Of a stretch of DNA of 64,000 nt, positions 44,637 to 52,400 are shown one piece after another. The notes beneath the pieces were generated by a model. It was not told the origin of the DNA. It saw only the letters and a program-made list of their open reading frames with translations, and ran no database searches. Numbering within the stretch: position 1 is the stretch's first letter; the number at the start of each line of letters is the position of its first letter. This DNA is from Pseudomonas tritici (GTDB taxonomy: Bacteria > Pseudomonadota > Gammaproteobacteria > Pseudomonadales > Pseudomonadaceae), in contig NZ_CP077084.1 in assembly GCF_014268275.3 (NCBI RefSeq), forward strand, positions 124,001-188,000, in the 5' to 3' direction. The position numbers were made by a program, and so were the translations under genes.

Positions 44637-45935
44637 ATGCGCGAACCCGGTTTATTGAAACCCGCAGTGTTGTGGCTGCTGCTGTTGGCGCCGCTGTTCT
44701 TCAGCACCTACGGCTTTGCCACCTGGGTCACCAGCCAGCGCAGCGACGTCGGCACGCTGGTGTTCGGCTGGGAAACCCATATGCCGTTTTGGGCTTGGAC
44801 CATCGTGCCCTACTGGACCATTGACCTGCTGTATGGGTTCTCACTCCTGCTGCCCAATACCCGCCACGAGTTGAAACAACATGCGTTGCGGCTGCTGAGT
44901 GCGCAGGTGATTGCCGTGAGCTGCTTTCTGATCTGGCCGCTGCGCTTTACCTTCGAGCGGCCGGAACTGGATGGCGTATTCGGCTGGCTATTTGCGGTGC
45001 TGGCCGGGTTCGACAAACCGTTCAACCAGGCACCTTCGCTGCATATCGCGCTGCTGGTAATCCTGTGGGTCATGTTCCAGCGCCACACCCACCGGTTCTG
45101 GCGGTGGGTGGTGCATGGTTGGTTCGCGTTGATCGGTATTTCGGTACTGACCACTTATCAACATCACTTTATTGACTTACCCACAGGCGCCCTCGCGGGG
45201 TGGATTTGCGTGTGGTTGTGGCCGGTTGAACACCCGAGCCCATTGTTGAATGCCCGGCTAACGCGCGACCCCAAGCGCTGGCGGTTGAGCGTGCGTTACG
45301 GCGTGGGCGCTCTGCTGTTGGCAGTGCTTGCCTTTGTACTCGGCGGTGGCTGGCTGTGGATACTCTGGCCGGCGGTTTCTCTCGCGTTGATCAAAACCAA
45401 TTATTTAGTACTGGGCGCTTCCGGCTTTCAGAAACGCGCAGATGGCCAATTAACCCCCGCCGCGCGCTGGCTATACGCGCCCTACCTGGCAGCTGCCTGG
45501 ATCAACTCACGCCTGTGGACACGCAAACATCCACAACCCGATTTGATTGTGGATAACGTCTGGCTTGGGCGCATTCCTACGACAAGTGAGCAGGCGCCCT
45601 TCATGGCCATCGTCGATCTCTGCGCCGAATTGCCGATTAATCCACAGGGGCGCGCCTATCAGTCCATTCCCGTGCTGGACCTTATCGCACCGACACCCGA
45701 CGAATGCCGACAAGCCGCACACGCCATCGAACGCTTGCGCGCCAGCGGCCCATTGCTGGTGTGCTGCGCCCTTGGCTATTCGCGCAGCGCCACCGCCGTC
45801 GCCGCCTGGCTGTTGCATACCCGACGTGCCGCGACGGTAGAGGATGCGCTGACTATCATTCGTACAGCGCGGGCCGAAGTGGTCCTGCACCCTGCTCACC
45901 GAGAAGCGTTGGAGGGTTTTTCCCATGCCCGCTGA
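44637..45935 (+). CDS. PAP2-like phosphatase fused to a dual-specificity phosphatase, YnbD-like
   Basis: A 432-residue membrane protein. The N-terminal part has about eight membrane segments with PAP2-type motifs 'PSLH' (His136) and 'YQHHFID'. The C-terminal cytoplasmic part is a Cys-based dual-specificity phosphatase with the P-loop 'CALGYSRS' (Cys377 to Arg383, CX5R). E. coli YnbD has the same layout. It begins two bases after YnbC, from ATG 44637. Expected job: dephosphorylating a lipid phosphate such as the phosphatidylglycerophosphate analogue made by YnbA. Confidence 0.85.
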   Translation: MREPGLLKPAVLWLLLLAPLFFSTYGFATWVTSQRSDVGTLVFGWETHMPFWAWTIVPYWTIDLLYGFSLLLPNTRHELKQHALRLLSAQVIAVSCFLIWPLRFTFERPELDGVFGWLFAVLAGFDKPFNQAPSLHIALLVILWVMFQRHTHRFWRWVVHGWFALIGISVLTTYQHHFIDLPTGALAGWICVWLWPVEHPSPLLNARLTRDPKRWRLSVRYGVGALLLAVLAFVLGGGWLWILWPAVSLALIKTNYLVLGASGFQKRADGQLTPAARWLYAPYLAAAWINSRLWTRKHPQPDLIVDNVWLGRIPTTSEQAPFMAIVDLCAELPINPQGRAYQSIPVLDLIAPTPDECRQAAHAIERLRASGPLLVCCALGYSRSATAVAAWLLHTRRAATVEDALTIIRTARAEVVLHPAHREALEGFSHAR

Positions 45936-46368
45936 TATGGAACTCCAGGTCGTCGCCAGCCTGCTGCGTCGCGGCCGTTCGCTGGATCAGTTATCCACAG
46001 GCCTGACGCTGGTCGGCGTATTATTCGGCTTGGCTCAACTGTTGATGGCGAGTATTTCGCCGATTTGCCTGCTGCTGAGCCTGTGGATGATTATCCTCGG
46101 GCTGCTGCAAAAGTACTGGGCGCTGCGTGTGGCGTTTGACGCTGACCTCTTCGCCCTGCTGGCGCGCGACATCGAGCGCACCGCCGACCTCGACCAGGCC
46201 CTGCAAACCCTCGGCCTGCAGTCGCCCAAACGCGCTGGCCGGCCCTGGACCGAGCGCCGTCGCGGCGCGCTCAAACTGCTGCGCAAACAAGCCTGGCTGC
46301 TCGGTGCGCAAGCGCTGCTGACCCTGGCCGTGATCCTCGCCAGCCCTTGGCTGCCTTTCGCCGGATAA
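45925..46368 (+). CDS. Small membrane protein of the Ynb-like operon
   Basis: A 147-residue protein with two N-terminal hydrophobic segments ('GLTLVGVLFGLAQLLMA', 'ICLLLSLWMIILGLL') and one near the C-terminus ('ALLTLAVILASPWL'). Between them lies a charged cytoplasmic part. No family recognised. GGAGG nine bases upstream; it overlaps YnbD by 11 bases, so it belongs to the operon. E. coli ynbABCD has no such gene, to my knowledge. Confidence 0.7.
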   Translation: MPADMELQVVASLLRRGRSLDQLSTGLTLVGVLFGLAQLLMASISPICLLLSLWMIILGLLQKYWALRVAFDADLFALLARDIERTADLDQALQTLGLQSPKRAGRPWTERRRGALKLLRKQAWLLGAQALLTLAVILASPWLPFAG

Positions 46369-46377
46369 GGAATCCCC

Positions 46378-46998
46378 ATGTTCGAACCCGTGGTCGCCAC
46401 GCTGATTACCTCCATGGCCCGCACCGTCACTGGCGCCCGCAGCCTGTGGCTCGGTTGCGCGCCGGTGCCGGTGCAACGCATCTATTTCGCCAACCACAGC
46501 AGCCACGGCGACTTTGTGCTGCTGTGGGCCTCGTTACCGCAAAACCTGCGCAAATTCACGCGCCCGGTAGCTGGCAGCGATTACTGGAATAAAAGCGCCT
46601 TGCGCCGCTACATCATCAACCGCGTGTTCAACGGCGTGCTGATCGACCGCGAACGCAAAGACCCTGTGGATAACCCATTGCAGCCCATGCTCAATGCCCT
46701 GGAAGGCGGCGACTCGCTGATCATCTTCCCCGAAGGCACGCGCAATCTTGAGGATGGACTGTTGCCGTTCAAAAGCGGCCTGTACCACCTGGCAAAAAGT
46801 TACCCACAGGCCGAACTGGTTCCTGTGTGGATCGCCAACCTGAACCGTGTAATGCCCAAAGGTCGCGTATTGCCGCTGCCATTGTTGTGCACCACCAGCT
46901 TCGGCGCGCCGCTGCAACTGGAAGAAGGTGAAGACAAAGTCGCCTTCCTCGCCCGTACTCGCGATGCTCTGCTCGCCCTTGCCCCGGAGCATTCCTGA
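46378..46998 (+). CDS. PlsC-like lysophospholipid acyltransferase
   Basis: A 206-residue acyltransferase with the PlsC motifs: 'NHSSHGDF' (HX4D catalytic), 'FNGVLIDRE', 'IIFPEGTRN' and 'LVPVWI'. It transfers an acyl chain to a glycerophosphate-type acceptor. The gene follows the small membrane protein by nine bases and is one base from the cytidylyltransferase start. It would supply phosphatidic acid or a lipid variant to the next enzyme. Confidence 0.88.
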   Translation: MFEPVVATLITSMARTVTGARSLWLGCAPVPVQRIYFANHSSHGDFVLLWASLPQNLRKFTRPVAGSDYWNKSALRRYIINRVFNGVLIDRERKDPVDNPLQPMLNALEGGDSLIIFPEGTRNLEDGLLPFKSGLYHLAKSYPQAELVPVWIANLNRVMPKGRVLPLPLLCTTSFGAPLQLEEGEDKVAFLARTRDALLALAPEHS

Positions 46999-46999
46999 G

Positions 47000-47932
47000 A
47001 TGGATAGCCAAACCCTGATGTTGTTCGGCGGCATCGGCGCGATCCTGGTGCTCGCCTCGCTGATCGGCCTGATCCTCAAACTGCGTACCCGTGGCAGCCC
47101 GAACGCGGTGATCGACAACCTCAACGCGCGCATCAACGCCTGGTGGGTGATGGTGGTGGTCATCGGTGTCGCCTTTTGGCTCGGCACCGGCGCGGTGATC
47201 CTGCTGTTCTACGCCGTGTCGTTCTACGCCCTGCGCGAATTCCTCACGCTCACGCCCACCCGCCGCAGCGACTACCCGGCACTGGTCGCCGCGTTCTACC
47301 TGGCGTTGCCCCTGCAATACCTGCTGATTTATTCTGACTGGTACGGGTTGTTCTCGATCTTCATCCCGGTGTATGTGTTCCTGCTGTTGCCGATCCTCGC
47401 CTCGCTGGGCGGCGACAGCACGCACTTCCTTGAGCGCGCGTCGAAGGTGCAATGGGGCCTGATGATCGCGGTGTTCTGCGTATCCTTCGTGCCCGCCTTG
47501 CTCACCCTCGACATCCCCGGCTACGAAGGCCGCAACCTCTTGTTGATTGCCTACCTGGTGATCGTGGTGCAACTGTCAGACGTGCTGCAGTACGTGTGCG
47601 GCAAGCTGTTCGGCAAACACAAGATCGCGCCTAACTTGTCACCGTCGAAAACGGTGGAAGGGTTTGTCGGCGGCATCCTCTTGTCATCCCTGATCGGCGC
47701 GGCACTGTGGTGGACCACACCGTTCAATCCGTGGCAGTCGTTCCTGATTGCGTTGTTGATCAACTTGCTGGGGTTTGCCGGCGGCATTGTCATGTCGGCG
47801 ATCAAGCGCGACCGGGGCGTGAAGGACTGGGGGCATATGATCGAAGGGCACGGCGGGATGCTGGATCGGCTGGATTCGGTGTGTTTTGCGGCGCCGATTT
47901 TCTTTCATCTTGTGCGCTACTGGTGGACCTGA
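47000..47932 (+). CDS. Phosphatidate cytidylyltransferase (CdsA-like, YnbB-like)
   Basis: A 310-residue membrane enzyme with about eight segments and the CDS signature 'SAIKRDRGVKDWGHMIEGHGGMLDRLDS' near the C-terminus, complete with the KR, KD and Asp residues. It activates phosphatidic acid to CDP-diacylglycerol with CTP. ATG at 47000 lies one base after the acyltransferase stop; the longer reading to 46928 is inside that gene. It is the last gene of the operon. Confidence 0.9.
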   Translation: MDSQTLMLFGGIGAILVLASLIGLILKLRTRGSPNAVIDNLNARINAWWVMVVVIGVAFWLGTGAVILLFYAVSFYALREFLTLTPTRRSDYPALVAAFYLALPLQYLLIYSDWYGLFSIFIPVYVFLLLPILASLGGDSTHFLERASKVQWGLMIAVFCVSFVPALLTLDIPGYEGRNLLLIAYLVIVVQLSDVLQYVCGKLFGKHKIAPNLSPSKTVEGFVGGILLSSLIGAALWWTTPFNPWQSFLIALLINLLGFAGGIVMSAIKRDRGVKDWGHMIEGHGGMLDRLDSVCFAAPIFFHLVRYWWT

Positions 47933-47962
47933 CAACAGACCCCAAGGCCGAGGCGGATCAAA

Positions 47963-48056
47963 AATGTGGGAGCTGGCTTGCCTGCGATAGCGGAGTGTCA
48001 GACACCATCACTTTTTGCTCCGCCGACGCAATCGCAGGCAAGCCAGCTCCCACATT
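47963..48056. repeat. REP pair (REPIN/BIME) after the Ynb-like operon
   Basis: Two copies of a 26-base REP (starting AATGTGGGAGCTGGC at 47963-47988 and its exact inverse at 48031-48056) face each other around a 42-base spacer. It shares the GCAAGCCAGCTCCCACA arm with the element at 7267. A typical Pseudomonas fluorescens REPIN; it may also stop transcription. Confidence 0.9.
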
Positions 48057-48083
48057 CGTTTTGCGGTGAGTTCAGTTTCAGTG

Positions 48084-48566
48084 TCAACCCGGCAAATGCC
48101 CCAGCGGCAAAGCCCCTGGGGTTTTCACGGTCTGGATCGCGAAGTTGCTGCGGATATCTCTCACGCCCGGCAGCTTCAGCAGGCTGCCAGTGACAAACCG
48201 CTCATACCCGCGCAAATCCGGCACCACCACCTGCAGCAAAAAGTCCGATTCCCCCGAGACCAGAAACGCTGAGATCACTTCCGGCAATGCCATCACCGCC
48301 TCGCGGAAGGCATTGGCTTCGGTGTCGTTATGCCGCTCAACTTTCACGCCCACGAACACCATCATCCCCAACCCCACCCCATCGCGGTCGAGGGTGGCCT
48401 GATAGCCGCGAATCACCCCGGCTTCTTCCAGCAACCGCACGCGTCGCAGGCAAGGTGAGGCGGACAGGCCGATCTCGTCGGCCAGTTGCACATTGCTCAA
48501 GCGGCCATCGCGTTGCAGGGCCTCTAGAATCTTGCGGTCGAACGCATCGAATTTCAGATTTGGCAT
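48084..48566 (-). CDS. Lrp/AsnC-family regulator
   Basis: A 160-residue regulator with an N-terminal winged helix ('FDRKILEALQRDGRLSNVQLADEIGLSASPCLRRVRLLEEAG') and a RAM/AsnC ligand domain ('ALPEVISAFLVSGESDFLLQVVVPDL'). The ATG at 48566 is used; a longer frame to 48638 adds an atypical extension. It faces the LysE-type exporter gene 127 bases away, the usual arrangement when an amino acid sensor turns on its exporter. Confidence 0.87.
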   Translation of the reverse strand: MPNLKFDAFDRKILEALQRDGRLSNVQLADEIGLSASPCLRRVRLLEEAGVIRGYQATLDRDGVGLGMMVFVGVKVERHNDTEANAFREAVMALPEVISAFLVSGESDFLLQVVVPDLRGYERFVTGSLLKLPGVRDIRSNFAIQTVKTPGALPLGHLPG

Positions 48567-48693
48567 AAGTGAATGGCCGGCATTGTTATCAGTGGCAGAT
48601 AGTGCCAAGACTAGACGCTTTTCCGGCTGACTACGCAAGCACCTGCGTCACCCTTCGGCCCTAGAATTGGCCGGCACATAAGGGGAGTGGAAC

Positions 48694-49323
48694 ATGGCGG
48701 AACTCTGGTTATTTCTGGTGGCCCTGTCGGTGGCGTATCTGTTGCCCGGGCCGGACATGATCCTGTTGCTGCAAACCGGCGCGCGCCAGGGCAAGGCCTT
48801 GGCGCTGACCACGGCGATTGGCCTGGGGCTGGCCCGCGCGTGCCATGTGGCGTTGGCGGGCATGGGGCTGGCGACGTTGTTCAAGGTCGCGCCGTGGACC
48901 TTCGACGTGGTGCGCCTGGGTGGCGCGACCTATCTGTTGTGGCTGGGTGTGCAGTGCCTGCGGGCGAACATGCTGCCGGCCCTCGACACTGCTAATACTC
49001 CGTCAACGGTGCATGCCTGGCGCGCAGCGTTTCAGCGCGGTTTGCTGACCAATCTGTTGAACCCAAAGGCCCTGCTGTTCTGCTCGGTACTGCTGCCGCA
49101 GTTCATCAATCCGCATGCCGGCCCGGTGGCTGGGCAATTTGCGTGGCTGGGGGTCATCCTGGTGGCAGTCGGTTTCGCTTTCGACTGCTGCTACGCCCTG
49201 GCCGGTGCGCGCCTCGGCCAATGGCTGGCACGCAGCCGCTCGGCGCAGCGGATGCAGCAATGGTTATTCGGCAGTCTTTTGATCGGTTTTGCGGTGCGTC
49301 TCACCTTTGTGCAACACGCCTGA
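48694..49323 (+). CDS. LysE/RhtB-family amino acid exporter
   Basis: A 209-residue inner-membrane protein with six membrane segments and the LysE motif near the N-terminus ('YLLPGPDMILLLQTGARQGKALALTTAIGLGLA', the PGP in the first helix) and 'GLLTNLLNPKALLFC'. It exports amino acids. GGGGAG precedes the ATG. Divergent from the Lrp-type gene that likely controls it. Confidence 0.88.
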   Translation: MAELWLFLVALSVAYLLPGPDMILLLQTGARQGKALALTTAIGLGLARACHVALAGMGLATLFKVAPWTFDVVRLGGATYLLWLGVQCLRANMLPALDTANTPSTVHAWRAAFQRGLLTNLLNPKALLFCSVLLPQFINPHAGPVAGQFAWLGVILVAVGFAFDCCYALAGARLGQWLARSRSAQRMQQWLFGSLLIGFAVRLTFVQHA

Positions 49324-49329
49324 GCACGT

Positions 49330-49378
49330 CGGCGTATCGCGTCATCTTTTGTATCAAAGACGCGTGTAAGATACGCCG
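49330..49378. other. Imperfect inverted repeat before the alpha-2-macroglobulin gene
   Basis: CGGCGTATC (49330-49338) pairs with GATACGCCG (49370-49378), with inner GCGT and CTTT pairs, spanning the gap between the LysE gene and the ATG at 49401. No T-run follows, so it may be a terminator for LysE or a control element. Confidence 0.4.
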
Positions 49379-49400
49379 CACTTAGCCAGGGATGCTCACC

Positions 49401-52400
49401 ATGTTCGATTCGTTCAAAGCGATCAGCCGCCGTATTGTCGGCGCGTTATTGACAGTGGTGGGGGCCGTCTTTGGCCAATGGCATCCGCCGCTTTGGCTGC
49501 GCGCTACCGGCCGTGGGTTGGCGAACCTGGGTAGCAAAGCCCGCGCTTATCCGCGCCAGACCGGTGCCTGCGTGTTAGGCCTGGTCCTGCTGGCCGCCGC
49601 CGGGTTCTACGGCTGGCATTGGTATTCCAACCTGCCGCAGCCGCACACCGCGAGCTATTCGCTGCACAAACCGAACCTCACCGACTACACCCAGCAGCCG
49701 CCGGTTGTGGATAACTTGCAGGTGCGTTTCGGCGAATCCGTGGCCCCGTTGGCGGCCATCGGCAAACCGGTCACCGATGGCATTACCCTCAACCCTGCGG
49801 TTGCGGGCACCTGGCGTTGGTCCGACGACCGTACCCTGCAGTTCGTACCTGAGAAAGACTGGCCCATCGACGCCCATTACACCCTGGACCTGGCCAAGAA
49901 AAACCTGCTGGCCGACGGCGTGTTACTGGACCAGTACAGCACGCAGTTTTCCACCCAACCGTTCCGCGCCACCCTGGCGCAAAACGAGCTGTACCAGGAC
50001 CCGTCCAACCCGACGCTGAAACAGCTGGTGGCCACCTTCCATTTTTCCCACCCTGTGGATGAAGACAACCTACGCAAACGCGTAACGGTGACCCTTGGCA
50101 AAGGCCTGGCCTACCGCGACGCCCAGTTGCCCAACCGCCCGGAAATCACCTTCGACGAGAAAAAGCTCAACGCCTACGTACGCTCCGCCGCCCTCGCCAC
50201 GCCCCTGGAAAGCACGCCGGTCAGCGCCAAGCTCGACGAAGGCATCAAGGCCCGCGACGGCGGCAACGCCAGCAGCGCACCGCTGGTGGCGGAGGTCACC
50301 GTACCCGGTCGTTATCGCCTGACCTTTACCGGGGCCGAAGTGAGTTTTGTCGACAACGAACGTGGCGAACCGGAACCCGTGCTGATGTTCAGCAGCTCCA
50401 GCGCCGTCGCCGACGACACCATCGCCGGTAAGGTTCAGGCCTGGCTGTTGCCGGAAAAAGCCCAGGACGACACGCGCCCCTACAACAGCAACGAGATTGA
50501 CGACGCCCTGCTCGCCCGCAGCACCAAGGTCAACCTGACCCACGTGCCCAGCGTCGAGCCGCTGAACACCCTGCACGCCTTCAAATTCAAGGCCCCGGCC
50601 GGTCGCGCGGTGTACGTACGAGTGCCCGCCAACCTGGAAGCCATCGGTGGCTACCTGGCAAAAAATCCTACGGCGTCGCTGATCAGCATGCCGGCGTACC
50701 CACGTACCTTGCAGTTCTTGTCTGACGGCGCCTTGCTCAGCCTCAATGGCGAAAAACGCCTGGGTTTCATGGCCCGTGGCGTGCCCGGCGCCCATGTGGA
50801 AATCGCCCGCCTATTGCCCAACCAGCTGCAACACCTGGTGGACCAGAGCAGCGGCAGCTTTGCGCGGCCGAACTTTGGCAATGAGTACTTCGATCGCATG
50901 GTCGAGCGTCAGTCTTTGGATATTCCTCTGTCATCCAATGACCCGGCAAAAACCGTCTACGACAATGTGGACCTCAGCCACTACCTCACCGCCAATGGCG
51001 GACGTCGCGGTATTTTTGTCCTCAAGCTCAGCCCGCAGGATGACCCCGCCGAGCGTACGTTCGAGTACGAGCACAACAGCACCAGCGACCTGCGTTTTAT
51101 CGTAGTGACCGACCTCGGCATCATCGCCAAGCGCTCCAGCGATGGCAGCCACGATGTGTATGTGCAGTCCATCGGCAACGGCTCGCCGGTGTCCGACGCC
51201 CAAGTCGATATCATCGGTCGCAACGGGTTGCCGGTCGCCAGCGGCCATACCGACGGCGAAGGCCACGCGCATTTCGCCAAGCTGGATGAACTGCGTCGTG
51301 AGAAAACGCCACTGATGTATGTGGTCACGCGCGGTAATGACCAGTCGTTCCTGCCCATTGCCCGCCAGTCCCAGCAACTGGATTTGTCGCGCTTCGACGT
51401 AGGCGGTTTGGAAGAAGATGGTGCGATTGATCGCCTCAGCGCCTACCTGTTTACCGACCGTGGCTTGTACCGGCCAGGTGAAACTGCGCACCTGGGCATG
51501 ATCGTGCGCAGCGGCAACTGGAAAGGCGCGCTGCAAGGCCTGCCGGTGGAGCTGCAAATCACCGACCCGCGTGGCCTGGAAGTCATCCGCCAGCCGTTGA
51601 AGCTGTCTGCCAGCGGCTTTGAAACCTTTGATTTCCCCAGCAGCGAAGTGGCGCCGGCCGGAGAGTACACCGCGACCTTGCAGTTGATTGGCCAGAAGCA
51701 GACCCGCACCGACTTGGGCAGCGTGAGCTTCAAGGTCCGCGACTTCGAGCCGGACCGCATGAAGGTCAGCCTGAGTTTGCATGACACGCCTGTGCAGGGC
51801 TGGATTCCACCGGACCAAGTGGTAGCCAAGGTCACCGCCATGCACTTGTTCGGCGCACCGGCGTCCGGCCGTCGCGTGACCGCGAAAATGTCCCTGAGCC
51901 CGACGCTCGCGGCGTTTGATCGTTACCCCGATTACCGTTTCCGCCTCAACGACTCCCTGGAAGACGCCAGCACCGAAGACCTGGCCGAAACCACCGTCGA
52001 CGACAACGGCCAGGCCGTGCTCGACCTCAACCTGCAACGCTTCGCCAACAGCACCTATCGCCTGCAGGTGATGACCCAGGTGTTCGAAGCCGAAGGCGGA
52101 CGCAATGTGGCGGCGCAGAGTGCCTTGCTGGTGTCATCCGCGCCCTACCTGGTCGGTGTGAAAAGTCAGGATTCGCTGTCGTACGTCGCCAAAGACGCGC
52201 CGCGCCAGGTGCAATGGCTGGCTGTCGCGCCAGACCTTACGCCGCTGGCGGTGGACGGCCTGACCAGCGAAGTGGTCGAACACCGTTATGTGTCGGTGCT
52301 GGTGAAACAGTCCAACGGCACCTACAAGTACGAGTCGCGCATCAAGAACATCAGCCAGCCGGCGCAGCCACTGGTGATGACCGCGCAAGGCGCTAAGCAG

